Assembly: GCF_001509585.1 (NCBI RefSeq)
Contig: NZ_LNCI01000005.1
Span: forward strand, 1 to 64,000
From: Tropicimonas marinistellae
GTDB taxonomy: Bacteria; Pseudomonadota; Alphaproteobacteria; Rhodobacterales; Rhodobacteraceae
Direction: 5' to 3'
DNA length: 64,000 nt
Shown here: positions 38,626-47,564 of the stretch, one piece after another
Layout of the letters: every line of letters begins with the position of its first letter
Position numbering within the stretch: position 1 is the stretch's first letter
Translations under genes and position numbers: made by a program
Notes under the pieces: model-generated
Seen by the model: only the letters and a program-made list of their open reading frames with translations
What the model was told of the DNA's origin: nothing
Database searches by the model: none

Positions 38626-38671
38626 TGAAAATTGAATTTCATCTTTTCATTTCGAGAGAAAAACAATTTTC
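38626..38671. promoter_or_regulatory. AT-rich palindromes in the RpiR/TRAP intergenic region
   Basis: TGAAA (38626-38630) and TTTCA (38637-38641) form one inverted repeat; GAAAA (38658-38662) and TTTTC (38667-38671) form a second. Both lie in an unusually AT-rich patch between the divergent RpiR and TRAP genes and are plausible binding sites for the RpiR protein. Confidence 0.4.
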
Positions 38672-38710
38672 ATTGGTGCGTCAAGTTCCGCAATCTGGGG
38701 GATTCGCGCG

Positions 38711-39244
38711 GTGTCGAAGATTGCCAGCAGAGCGAAAAGCTGGAGCCTTCGGGTCAACTGGCTCGTCGAACGGGTCTGTGTCGCGCTGCTGGTTGTTCTG
38801 GTGCTCGACGTCTGGCTCGGGGTGCTGGTGCGGTACGTCATTCCCCTGCCACTGACCTTTACCGAGGAACTTGCCCGCTACCTGATGATCTGGATGGCCT
38901 TGCTGGCGGTGTCTTCGGGTATCGCGCATCGCGAGCACATCGGCGTCGAATTCCTGTTCGGTCGCTTGCCCGCGCGGGTCCGGCGCTGGCTGGCCGTCAC
39001 CTTCGACGTGATCGCGTTCGCCTTCTTCTTCGCGCTGTTCTTCTACGGGATCGGCTTCGCGGTGAAGGGCTTCTCGCGGATCACGATGATTTACGCAATT
39101 CCAAAGGGTTACCCGTTCATGGGCGTGCCGCTCGCGGCCGCAATGGCCTGTGTCCAGCTCGCCCTCATCGGTATTCACGATTTCTTCGCGGAGAAGGCAC
39201 CGGAAGCGACGGGCGCGACGCTCGCAATGCAGGGAGACGAGTGA
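38711..39244 (+). CDS. TRAP transporter small permease (DctQ-like)
   Basis: 177 residues from a GTG start preceded by GGGGG. Four transmembrane segments are expected, with the DctQ-family features RYVIPLPLTFTEELARYLMIWMAL compressed into helices 1 and 2, and SSGIAHREHIGVEF. It is the small membrane subunit of a sodium-driven tripartite importer. Its stop overlaps the start of the large permease by one base (TGATG). It is the first gene of the plus-strand catabolic unit. Confidence 0.9.
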   Translation: MSKIASRAKSWSLRVNWLVERVCVALLVVLVLDVWLGVLVRYVIPLPLTFTEELARYLMIWMALLAVSSGIAHREHIGVEFLFGRLPARVRRWLAVTFDVIAFAFFFALFFYGIGFAVKGFSRITMIYAIPKGYPFMGVPLAAAMACVQLALIGIHDFFAEKAPEATGATLAMQGDE

Positions 39245-40527
39245 TGGGGACGGTGCTTGTCGCGGTCGCGTTCTTCGGTCTGATGGCGCTCGGGATGCCG
39301 GTCGGGTTTTCGATCGGGGTGGCCGGGATGATTGGCATCCTCGACATGGGGCCGCGCTTCATGCAGATGGCGCCGGACCGTGTGTTCGCGGGGCTGGACC
39401 TCTTTCCGTTCCTCGCGATGCCGTTCTTCATCCTTGCAGGCGAGATCATGAACCGCTCGGGCATCACCCAGGGTCTCGTGAAACTGGCCGATGCGCTGGT
39501 GGGTTGGATGCGGGGCGGCATGGCCCATTCGAACATGGTGGCCTCGGTGATGTTCGCTGGCATCACCGGCTCGGCCACGGCGGATGCGGCGGCCTTCGGC
39601 AACACGCTGGTGCCTGCGATGCAGCGCGCGGGCTACTCGCGTCCCTATGCGGCGGCGGTGACCGCGGCGGGTTCGATCATCGGGCCGACGATTCCGCCCT
39701 CGACGCTTGCGATTATCTACGGCTCGATCATGGGGGTCTCGATTGCCGGGCTCTTCGCGGCTGGCATCCTGCCCGGCCTGTTGATCTGCGGTATCTGCAT
39801 GGGGGTCATCGCCTTGACCGCCCGGCGGAAGAACCTGCCCAAGGGCGAGGGGCGGCCGAGCCTCTGCGCCGTCTGGGCGGCGTTGAAAGAGGGGATACTA
39901 GCCGCCTTGCTGCCGATCTTCATTCTCGGCTCGATCCTTGGCGGTTTCGCCACGCCGACGGAGGCCGCCGCGATTGCCGTGGCCTATGCGCTGTTCGTCG
40001 GCGGGGTGATCTATCGCGCGCTGTCCTGGCAGGACCTGTACGAGATCGGGGTTCGCACGACGCGGATCACCGGGGTGATCTTTCTCATCATTGCCTCGGC
40101 CTCCATTCTCGGCTGGTGGATGACCTTCAACCGTATCCCCCAGGCGATTGCCTCTGGCATGCTCGCGATTTCAGACAATCCCCAGGTGATCATCGGCCTG
40201 ATCCTCATCCTGTTGCTGGTGATTGGACTGGTGATGGATATCAACGCGACATTGATCATCCTCGCCCCGGTGCTCGCGCCGCTCACGCTGCAGATCGGCA
40301 TGGAGCCGGTCCACGCGGGGATCATGATCATCCTCGCCCTGAACATCTCGCTCATGACGCCACCTGTCGGGGCCTGCCTCTTCGTGCTCGCGTCCGTCAC
40401 GGGTGAAAAAGTCGAGAGCATCACGCGCGAGCTGTGGCCGTTCATCCTCGCCGAGGTCGGGATCCTGCTGCTTATCGCCTACTGGTCGAACCTGACGCTT
40501 TTCATACCAAGAATGCTGGGACTTTGA
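39244..40527 (+). CDS. TRAP transporter large permease (DctM-like)
   Basis: 427 residues with about twelve transmembrane segments. Typical DctM motifs are present: GMPVGFSIGVAGMIG at the start, the FAGITGSATADAAAFG loop, AAGSIIGPTIPPS and a final SLMTPPVGACLFV. It forms the transport channel with DctQ and receives substrate from the periplasmic DctP-type protein encoded 38 bp downstream. The substrate is inferred from neighbours to be an amino acid or ureido acid. Confidence 0.93.
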   Translation: MGTVLVAVAFFGLMALGMPVGFSIGVAGMIGILDMGPRFMQMAPDRVFAGLDLFPFLAMPFFILAGEIMNRSGITQGLVKLADALVGWMRGGMAHSNMVASVMFAGITGSATADAAAFGNTLVPAMQRAGYSRPYAAAVTAAGSIIGPTIPPSTLAIIYGSIMGVSIAGLFAAGILPGLLICGICMGVIALTARRKNLPKGEGRPSLCAVWAALKEGILAALLPIFILGSILGGFATPTEAAAIAVAYALFVGGVIYRALSWQDLYEIGVRTTRITGVIFLIIASASILGWWMTFNRIPQAIASGMLAISDNPQVIIGLILILLLVIGLVMDINATLIILAPVLAPLTLQIGMEPVHAGIMIILALNISLMTPPVGACLFVLASVTGEKVESITRELWPFILAEVGILLLIAYWSNLTLFIPRMLGL

Positions 40528-40565
40528 GTTCCGGCGCCACCTCCCAACAGGAAAGGACACTCTCA

Positions 40566-41603
40566 ATGACACTTCTCAGGACGGCGTCCGCCGCACTCGT
40601 CGGTATTTGCATGGCGGTCGGCGCGCAAGCGGCCGACATCACCATTCGCCTGGCGCATCTCAACCCGGAAGATCCGTTCGAATCCCATTCCGGCGCCATG
40701 GCGTCAGTGTTCAAATCCCTCGTGGAATCCAACTCCAATGGCCGTATCGAGGTGCAGCTGTTCCCGAACGGTCAGCTTGGCAAGGATAACGAGGTGATCG
40801 ATCAGGTCCGCTCCGGACTGGTCGAATCCACTATCTCGTCCTCGGGCGGCATGGCGCAGCACTACCCGCTGGTCGGCGTCTTCGACATTCCCTTCGCCTT
40901 CCCGAATATCGGCGTCGCCTCGAAGGTGATCGACACCGACAGTTCTTTCGGCATGAAATTCGTCGAGGATCTGGAGGCCAAGACCGGCCTTGAGGTGCTG
41001 GGGCTGATCGATTCCGGCGGGTTCTTCGCCTTTACGTCGAGCAAGGGGCCGATCGCGTCGGTGGCCGACATGGAAGGCCAGCGGATTCGCACCATGACCC
41101 TGCCGACGCATGAGGCGATCATTGCGTCGCTCGGCGGCCAGCCCACCGCACTGCCCTGGGCCGAGGTGTACACCGCGCTCCAGACCGGCGTCGCGGATGG
41201 CCAGATGAACCCGGTGCCGATCATCGCCTTTGCCAAGTTCGACGAGGTACAGAAGTACCTTTCCGTCACCAATCACCTCATCACGCCCTATATCTGGACG
41301 ATGAATCCTGACTTCTTCAACGGTCTCAGCGAAGAGGACCAGTATCTCGTCAAGTGGGCCGCCGACGTCGCAACCGACGCCGGACGCTCCATGAGCCGGG
41401 TAATCGAAGCCTCCGAGAAAGGGTTGCCGGCGCTGTCGGCCAAGATGGACGTGAATGTCGTCACGCCGGAAGAGCAGGCGAAATTCGCCGAGGCGGCCCA
41501 ACCGGCGGTTCGCGCCCTGATCGAAGAGAGCTACGGCGAAGAGGGCACCGCGATGCTCGATGCGATGCTCGCTTCCATCGACGAGGAAAAGACGGACTTC
41601 TGA
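40566..41603 (+). CDS. TRAP transporter substrate-binding protein (DctP-like)
   Basis: 345 residues. The N-terminal Sec signal peptide ends near GAQAADITIRL (about residue 22). The mature protein has the DctP fold, including LGGQPTALPWAEVYTALQTG, the conserved segment with the carboxylate-binding arginine just before it in GQRIRTMTLP. AAAGGA lies 8 bases before the ATG. Its ligand should be a carboxylate-bearing compound. It is followed after 67 bp by the diaminopropionate ammonia-lyase gene. Confidence 0.93.
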   Translation: MTLLRTASAALVGICMAVGAQAADITIRLAHLNPEDPFESHSGAMASVFKSLVESNSNGRIEVQLFPNGQLGKDNEVIDQVRSGLVESTISSSGGMAQHYPLVGVFDIPFAFPNIGVASKVIDTDSSFGMKFVEDLEAKTGLEVLGLIDSGGFFAFTSSKGPIASVADMEGQRIRTMTLPTHEAIIASLGGQPTALPWAEVYTALQTGVADGQMNPVPIIAFAKFDEVQKYLSVTNHLITPYIWTMNPDFFNGLSEEDQYLVKWAADVATDAGRSMSRVIEASEKGLPALSAKMDVNVVTPEEQAKFAEAAQPAVRALIEESYGEEGTAMLDAMLASIDEEKTDF

Positions 41604-41670
41604 TCCCAACACACCGGCCCGGGCGGTGCGCCCGGGCCACTGCCGGAACGGCACGATTTTCGAGGAAAGA

Positions 41671-42912
41671 ATGAGCACCGAGATCCAACGCGCTCCGGGC
41701 CAACCGGAGGCTTTTACATTGCATCTGAACAAGGCCGCGCAACGCGCGCTCCCGTGGACAGGCGCGCAGGACGCGATACTCAGCGACGCGGGCTACGCGG
41801 TTGCGAAGCAAACGATCTCCGGCTGGCCGGGATATGCGCGCAGCCCCCTAGAAGAATTGCCCGGGCTTGCGGCCGATCTCGGCGTGTCCAGCATTCACTT
41901 CAAGGACGAAGGCGGGCGCTTCGGCCTGGGCAGTTTCAAGGCGCTCGGCGGCGCCTATGCGGTTGCCCGGCTCCTGCAGTCGGAAATGGGCAAGTCGCTT
42001 GGACGCGCGGTGGGGATGGAGGAAGTCACGGGAATCGCCCACCCCGATCTTGCCGGTAAGATAACCGTCTGTTGCGCCACCGATGGCAATCACGGTCGGT
42101 CGGTTGCCTGGGGTGCACGCACATTTGGCTGCGCCTGTGTGATCTTCATCCATGCCACGGTTTCCGAGGCCCGCAAGACGGCGATCGAAGCCTATGGCGC
42201 GGAGGTCCGGCGCTGCGACGGAAACTACGACGACAGCGTCCGCGAAGCGCAGGAAACCGCGACCGCCGAAGGCTGGTTCGTGGTCTCCGATACGTCCTAC
42301 GAAGGGTATATGGACGTGCCCAAGGACGTGATGCAGGGCTATGAGATCATGGCCGGCGAGGCGTTCGATGAGCTTGAAACGCCGCCGACGCATATCTTTC
42401 TGCAAACCGGCGTGGGGGGGATGGCCGCCGCGGTGACAGCGCAGGCGAAACGCCGGTGGGGTGCGAAACGGCCTGCGATCATCCTCTGCGATCCAGACCA
42501 GTCGGCGTGCTATCTCGAGTCGTTCCGGGCGGGAGCGCCCGCGGCGGTCCATGGCGATCTGGACACGCTCATGGCGGGTCTGGCCTGTGGAGAGGTCTCC
42601 GCGCTCGCGTGGGAGATCCTGCGCGACCACGCCGACGCCGTCGTCGCGCTCACGGATGATGCGGCCGTTGGCGCCATGCGCAGGCTGGCGCGGCCGAGCG
42701 CCGGTGACACGCCGATTGTGGCCGGCGAATCCGCGGTTGCGGGTGTCGCCGTGCTGACGCTGCTCATGGCGGATGCCGAGGCACGGGACATGCTGCAGCT
42801 CGACAATCATGCGCGCGTTCTTTTCTTCGGAACGGAGAGTGACACGGACGCTGAACTCTATGAGCGGTTGGTCGGCATGAGCGCCGCAGAAGTCCGGGGG
42901 AGCACTGGATGA
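41671..42912 (+). CDS. dpaL: Diaminopropionate ammonia-lyase
   Basis: 413 residues, a PLP enzyme of fold type II. It converts 2,3-diaminopropionate to pyruvate and two ammonia; characterised homologues accept both D and L forms. The PLP lysine lies in FGLGSFKALGGAYA at about residue 90. TDGNHGRSVAWGARTFG and the phosphate-binding QTGVGGMAAAV are typical. GAGGAAAG precedes the ATG. The stop overlaps the next start (ATGA). The E. coli homologue YgeX likewise sits beside an M20 peptidase, which supports a linked pathway. Confidence 0.92.
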   Translation: MSTEIQRAPGQPEAFTLHLNKAAQRALPWTGAQDAILSDAGYAVAKQTISGWPGYARSPLEELPGLAADLGVSSIHFKDEGGRFGLGSFKALGGAYAVARLLQSEMGKSLGRAVGMEEVTGIAHPDLAGKITVCCATDGNHGRSVAWGARTFGCACVIFIHATVSEARKTAIEAYGAEVRRCDGNYDDSVREAQETATAEGWFVVSDTSYEGYMDVPKDVMQGYEIMAGEAFDELETPPTHIFLQTGVGGMAAAVTAQAKRRWGAKRPAIILCDPDQSACYLESFRAGAPAAVHGDLDTLMAGLACGEVSALAWEILRDHADAVVALTDDAAVGAMRRLARPSAGDTPIVAGESAVAGVAVLTLLMADAEARDMLQLDNHARVLFFGTESDTDAELYERLVGMSAAEVRGSTG

Positions 42913-44138
42913 CGCCGGAGGTTTCTCCTGCACGCTTGATGGGACGTGTCGAGGCCCTTGGCCGGATCGGGGCGCTCGATGGCGGCGGGGTTTGCCGCCT
43001 TGCGCTCACCGATGCGGACAAGGCCGGGCGCGACTGGCTTGTGAGCGAGATGCGCGACCTGGGCATGTCCGTCTTCGTCGACGCGATCGGCAATATCTGG
43101 GGTATTCGCCCCGGCCAGCGGGCCGGAGCGCCAGTCATGGTCGGCTCCCATATCGACTCGGTTGCCACCGGTGGCATCTACGACGGCGCGCTCGGCGTGC
43201 TGGGTGGATTGGAGGTTGTGACCGCGCTGAACGTGGCGGGGATCGAGACAGAGACACCGGTCGCGGTTGCCGCCTTCACCAACGAGGAAGGGGCGCGGTT
43301 TGCGCCGGACATGATGGGGTCGGGCGTCCATCAGGGCGCGCTTGTGCTCGAGGAAATGCTGACCGTGCAGGCGACCGATGGTTCTGGCGTCGTGGGCGAG
43401 GAGTTGGACCGGATCGGCTACCGGGGCAACGACGCCCCCATCACGCCGGCGGCCTATCTGGAACTGCATATCGAACAGGGCCCGGTGCTGGAGGCCGAGG
43501 GTGTGCGCATCGGTGCCGTGACCGGCGTCCAGGGGATCCACTGGACCGAGTTCGTGGTCGAGGGGCAGACCAATCATGCGGGCACAACGCCGATGGCACT
43601 GCGCCGGGACGCGGGGCAGGTGGCGATGCGGATTGGGCTGGAGGCGGACCAGATCGCCGCGGATGCCGGGCCGCCGCAGGTTGCCACCGTCGGCGTGTTT
43701 GAAATATCGCCGGGGCTGGTCAACGTGGTGCCGGAGCGCGCCCGGCTCACGGTCGACCTTCGCAACACCGACGGCGCGGCGCTGGTGGCCGCGACCGAGC
43801 GGTTGATCGGCCGGGCGGAGGCGTTCGCGGCGGAGGCCGGCTGTGTCCTGACGCACCGGCCGCTCGCCCGCTTCGCGCCGGTGGAGTTCGACGCACGGCT
43901 GGTGGACAGGGTCGAGGCTGCGGCCCGGACCCGGCAGTTGAGCGTCAAGCGGATGCCGTCCGGCGCCGGGCACGATGCGCAGATGTTTGCGCCGAATTGC
44001 CCGACGGCCATGATCTTCGTCCCGTCGCAAAACGGGCTCAGCCACAATATCAAGGAACATAGCGAAGAGGCGGATATCGTGGCGGGCACTCAGGTTTTGC
44101 TCGATCTCGTGTGCGACCTCGCGGGAGCGTCCTCATGA
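42909..44138 (+). CDS. M20-family N-carbamoyl/ureido hydrolase
   Basis: 409 residues. It belongs to the M20 subfamily of N-carbamoyl-L-amino-acid hydrolases, beta-ureidopropionases and allantoate amidohydrolases. Metal ligands are visible in VMVGSHIDSVATGGIYDGAL and FTNEEGARFAPDM, with the later HIEQGPVLEAEG and a C-terminal SGAGHDAQMFA. ATGA overlap on both sides (42909-42912 and 44135-44138) shows tight translational coupling with the lyase and the next amidase. It probably releases a carbamoyl group from the imported ureido compound. Confidence 0.92.
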   Translation: MTPEVSPARLMGRVEALGRIGALDGGGVCRLALTDADKAGRDWLVSEMRDLGMSVFVDAIGNIWGIRPGQRAGAPVMVGSHIDSVATGGIYDGALGVLGGLEVVTALNVAGIETETPVAVAAFTNEEGARFAPDMMGSGVHQGALVLEEMLTVQATDGSGVVGEELDRIGYRGNDAPITPAAYLELHIEQGPVLEAEGVRIGAVTGVQGIHWTEFVVEGQTNHAGTTPMALRRDAGQVAMRIGLEADQIAADAGPPQVATVGVFEISPGLVNVVPERARLTVDLRNTDGAALVAATERLIGRAEAFAAEAGCVLTHRPLARFAPVEFDARLVDRVEAAARTRQLSVKRMPSGAGHDAQMFAPNCPTAMIFVPSQNGLSHNIKEHSEEADIVAGTQVLLDLVCDLAGASS

Positions 44139-45052
44139 CCCGGAAATTCGTCGTTGCCGGTGCGCAACTCGGACCCATTGCCAAGAATGAACCGCGTAGC
44201 GAGGCCGTGGCCCGCATGTGCGCACTCATGCGTGTCGCCCATGCCCGCGGTGCCGCGCTGGTTGTGTTCCCAGAACTGGCGCTCACCACTTTCTTCCCGC
44301 GCTGGTTCATGGAAGATGCCGCGGAGATCGACCGGTGGTTCGAAACCGAGATGCCGAATGGAGATGTTGCGCCGCTCTTCGACCTGGCGCGGGAACTGGG
44401 CATCGGTTTTCATCTTGGCTACGCCGAGCGCACCCCCGAGGGGCGGCATTTCAACACCGCCATCCTGGTGTCGGAGCGTGGTGAAATCGTCGGAAAGTAC
44501 CGGAAGATCCATTTGCCCGGACACCGCGAAAACGAACCCTGGCGCCCGTTTCAACATCTCGAAAAGCGCTACTTCGAGAAAGGCGACCTGGGATTTCCCG
44601 TCTTCGAGGCCTTCGGCGGCAAGGTCGGCATGTGCATCTGCAACGACCGCCGCTGGCCCGAGACGTGGCGCGTGCTGGGTCTTGGCGGGGCGGAACTCGT
44701 GGCGCTCGGCTACAATACACCGCTGCATTACCCTCCGGCGCCGGAACACGATCACCTTCAGTACTTCCACAACGAGCTTTCGATCCAGGCCGGGTGCTAC
44801 CAGAACGGACTTTGGGCGGTTGCCGTGGCCAAGGCAGGCTTGGAAGAGGGCAGCGAATTGATCGGCGGGAGCATCATTGTCGCGCCAACCGGCGAGATCC
44901 TCGCGAGGGCCGCCACGCAGCGCGACGAGGTGATTTGCGCCGAGGTCGACCTGGACCGCTGCGCCGAGATCCGGGCGAATGTCTTCGATTTTGCGCAGCA
45001 TCGGGAACCGGAGGATTACGCAGCGATTACGCGCCCGAAATCCGGGGCGTGA
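44135..45052 (+). CDS. N-carbamoyl-D-amino-acid hydrolase (nitrilase superfamily)
   Basis: 305 residues, closely resembling the Agrobacterium D-carbamoylase. The triad is present: Glu47 in VVFPELALTT, Lys124 in GKYRKIHLPG and Cys169 in MCICNDRRWPE. The segments PFQHLEKRYFEKGDLGFPV and NTPLHYPPAPEHDHLQYFHN match the substrate pocket of that enzyme. It removes carbamoyl as CO2 and ammonia from D-amino acids. The ATG at 44135 overlaps the preceding stop. Confidence 0.93.
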   Translation: MTRKFVVAGAQLGPIAKNEPRSEAVARMCALMRVAHARGAALVVFPELALTTFFPRWFMEDAAEIDRWFETEMPNGDVAPLFDLARELGIGFHLGYAERTPEGRHFNTAILVSERGEIVGKYRKIHLPGHRENEPWRPFQHLEKRYFEKGDLGFPVFEAFGGKVGMCICNDRRWPETWRVLGLGGAELVALGYNTPLHYPPAPEHDHLQYFHNELSIQAGCYQNGLWAVAVAKAGLEEGSELIGGSIIVAPTGEILARAATQRDEVICAEVDLDRCAEIRANVFDFAQHREPEDYAAITRPKSGA

Positions 45053-45188
45053 CCGGAGACGGAACGGCGTCGGCTTCCGTCACTTCGAAAACCTCTCCCG
45101 GTCCGAAACCGTTGCGGAAAACACTGGTCGCGCGGGCTGGGAAACGTCAGTCTGGCACGACGAACGCATCGGCGGAGCGGAGGCGCAT

Positions 45189-46361
45189 ATGCAGGACTTC
45201 ACCTTCAACACCACGCCGTCTGTGCGTCAGATCGCGGGCGGTTCGGCGCGGTTGGGCGAGATCCTGGCGGACATGGTGTCCGTGCCGAAGGGAGCGGCCG
45301 TTTTGTTCGTCACCGATCCCGGACTCATGGCACTTGGACTGGCTGACGCGGCATTGGCGGATCTTGAGTCCAATGGCTTTGCGGTGACGCTTTTCGACCG
45401 GGTCGAGCCTGACCCCAAGGCGAGCACGGTTCAGGACGCGACGGCGATTGCGAACGATGCCGGGGCCGCCTGCGTGGTGGGCTTCGGCGGCGGCTCCTCG
45501 ATGGATGTCGCGAAGGTCGTGGCGCTTTGTCTGGGAACGGACCAGCCGCTCGATGAGATGTACGGTGTGGGCATGGCGCGGGGCAGGCGTGCGCCCCTCG
45601 TATTGGTTCCGACAACGGCGGGGACGGGCTCGGAGGTCACGCCCATCTCCATCCTGACCACCGGCACAGCGGAGAAAAAGGGGATCAGCTCTCCGCTCAT
45701 CCTGCCGGATATCGCGCTGCTCGATTGCGATCTGACATTGGGCCTCCCGCCGAGCGTGACAGCGGCAACGGGCGTGGATGCGATGGTGCACGCCATCGAG
45801 GCCTACACGTCGAAATCCGCCAACAACAACGTCCTCAGTCAAACCCTTGCGACGAAAGCGCTGGATCTTCTTTCGGCGAATATTCGCGAGGCGGTTTTCA
45901 ACGGCGGAAACCGGGAAGCGCGGGCTGCGATGTTGCTGGGCTCGCTTCTGGCCGGACAGGCCTTCGCGAACTCCCCGGTCGCGGCTGTTCATGCGCTGGC
46001 CTACCCGGTGGGGGCCTTGTTCAAGGTCCCGCATGGGCTCTCCAATGCCTTGGTGCTGGCCGAGGTCATGCGCTTCAATCTGCCGGTCGCTGGCCGGCAA
46101 TACGCCGAGCTGGCACCGCACATCTTCCCGGATATTGACACAGCACGCGATAGCCAGGCCATCGCAGCCGAATTGATTGAGCGACTGGCAAGGCTCAACG
46201 GGGAACTCGGGCTGGAGCCGGGATTGCGGAGCGTCGGCATTGGTGCGGGCGATATCGACAGGCTTGCCGCCGACGCGATGAAGCAGACGCGCCTTCTGGT
46301 GAACAATCCGTGCGAGCTGACGGAGGCAGACATTCGCGGCATCTACCAGGCATCGCTCTGA
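45189..46361 (+). CDS. Iron-containing alcohol dehydrogenase
   Basis: 390 residues of the group III Fe-dependent dehydrogenases. The NAD-binding motif GFGGGSSMDVAKVVAL is at about 95-110, followed by PTTAGTGSEVT and the metal site DAMVHAIEAYTS with HALAYPVGALFKVPHG. GGAGG lies 6 bases before the ATG, 136 bp after the amidase gene. It is the last gene before a strong terminator. Its substrate in this pathway is unknown; it may reduce or oxidise an aldehyde or hydroxyacid derived from the imported compound. Confidence 0.93.
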   Translation: MQDFTFNTTPSVRQIAGGSARLGEILADMVSVPKGAAVLFVTDPGLMALGLADAALADLESNGFAVTLFDRVEPDPKASTVQDATAIANDAGAACVVGFGGGSSMDVAKVVALCLGTDQPLDEMYGVGMARGRRAPLVLVPTTAGTGSEVTPISILTTGTAEKKGISSPLILPDIALLDCDLTLGLPPSVTAATGVDAMVHAIEAYTSKSANNNVLSQTLATKALDLLSANIREAVFNGGNREARAAMLLGSLLAGQAFANSPVAAVHALAYPVGALFKVPHGLSNALVLAEVMRFNLPVAGRQYAELAPHIFPDIDTARDSQAIAAELIERLARLNGELGLEPGLRSVGIGAGDIDRLAADAMKQTRLLVNNPCELTEADIRGIYQASL

Positions 46362-46371
46362 TTCCGCCATT

Positions 46372-46406
46372 CGGGCGGTGTCGCAAACCGCCCGCATGAG
46401 TTTTTT
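46372..46406 (+). terminator. Intrinsic terminator of the TRAP/ammonia-lyase unit
   Basis: CGGGCGGT (46372-46379) and ACCGCCCG (46387-46394) form a perfect 8-bp stem with a 7-base loop, followed after six bases by six T (46401-46406). It lies 10 bases after the Fe-alcohol dehydrogenase stop, a textbook rho-independent terminator. Confidence 0.82.
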
Positions 46407-46410
46407 ACGG

Positions 46411-47259
46411 TCAGAAGAGCTGTGGCACGACGTTCCTCGCCGGCAGTTCGGCCTGCACATCCTTGGGCTTCTTCTGGCGCTCTCCCAGATCCGGTGCGTT
46501 GAACGGTACCGCCTCGTAGGGAATCGAGGACAGGATGTGTGAAATGCAGTTGATCCGCGCGCTCTTCTTGTCGTCGGACGGCACGATCCACCAGGGAGCG
46601 TGGGAGGAATCCGTCCGGTTGAGCATCTCGACATAGGCGCGGGTATAGTCCCACCACTTCCGATAGGATTCGACGTCCATTGGGCTCAGTTTCCACTGTC
46701 GCACCGGGTCGTCGATGCGTTTGCGGAAGCGCTTCTCCTGTTCCTCTTCGCTCACGTCGAGGAAGTACTTGAGGAGGAGTATTCCGTTCTCGACAATGAA
46801 GGACTCGATTCGCGGGGCAACCTCGAGGAACCGCTCGACCGTTTCCGGCGGCGTGAACCCCATGACCCGCTCGACGCCGGCGCGGTTGTACCAGGAGCGG
46901 TCGAAAATGACGACTTCACCCGCTGCCGGCATATGCGCCATGTAGCGCTGGAAGAACATCTGCGTCTTCTCCCTGTCGCTCGGGGCGGGGAGCGCGACAA
47001 CGCGGAATACCCGCGGGCTGACCCGTTCGGTTATGCGCTTGATCACCCCGCCCTTGCCGGCGGCATCCCTGCCTTCGAATACGATCACGATCCGGGCGCC
47101 TGTCTCCTTTACCCAGGATTGCAGGTGTGACAGCTCTTCCTGTAGCGCTTCGAGGCGGTCTTCGTAGGCGCGGTTACGCTCCGTCTTCGACATCTTCTCC
47201 GGTCTCTTTGCTGACGCTTTCCGGTCGACCTTGCCCTCCTTCTTGTGCTTCTTTCCCAT
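46411..47259 (-). CDS. Polyphosphate kinase 2 family protein
   Basis: 282 residues. PPK2 enzymes transfer phosphate between polyphosphate and nucleotides, usually making GTP or ATP from the diphosphate. Walker A is GRDAAGKGGVIK at about 63-74, Walker B is VVIFDRSWYNRAGVERVMGF, and a lid segment contains arginines (KRFRKRIDDPVRQWKLS). The Lys-rich N-terminus (MGKKHKKEGKVDRK) is normal for the family. The ATG at 47259 has GGAGG 6 bases upstream; a longer upstream reading is not supported. It is single-domain. Confidence 0.93.
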   Translation of the reverse strand: MGKKHKKEGKVDRKASAKRPEKMSKTERNRAYEDRLEALQEELSHLQSWVKETGARIVIVFEGRDAAGKGGVIKRITERVSPRVFRVVALPAPSDREKTQMFFQRYMAHMPAAGEVVIFDRSWYNRAGVERVMGFTPPETVERFLEVAPRIESFIVENGILLLKYFLDVSEEEQEKRFRKRIDDPVRQWKLSPMDVESYRKWWDYTRAYVEMLNRTDSSHAPWWIVPSDDKKSARINCISHILSSIPYEAVPFNAPDLGERQKKPKDVQAELPARNVVPQLF

Positions 47260-47564
47260 CTTGAACCTCCATCGATGGTACGGTGTGGCAGCCGCCACCG
47301 GTCGGCCGGTGCGGCAGGCCTCACCTCGGTGATCCACTGTAGCGGGTTCGATTGGTTTTGATAGTGCAAGGCAAGTGAGCGCGCCGGTCGCGGGGCGGGT
47401 TTGGAAGGTGCCCGCAAAGCTCGCGCGCGCGTGCCCGCCCGAAGGCCCAAATCCGGGATCAAGACGATCGCTTGTATCGACGCTCGTATGGAATCCCGCA
47501 TCGCTGTTCGCGTTGAGGGTCGCAATCGCTATTGTGCCCAAGCACGTATCATCAGAGTTGCCCC
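47260..47564. other. Intergenic region between divergent PPK2 and sensor-kinase genes
   Basis: 305 bp with no supportable gene. A strong imperfect hairpin at 47291-47315 (GCCGCCACCGG against CCGGTGCGGC) lies in the PPK2 leader on the minus strand. The remainder must carry two divergent promoters, which I could not locate with confidence. Confidence 0.45.

Noticed and set aside
47340-47365. tRNA T-arm-like GGGTTCGAT sequence
   Set aside because: The flanking bases do not form a T-stem, and no acceptor or anticodon arm can be drawn.
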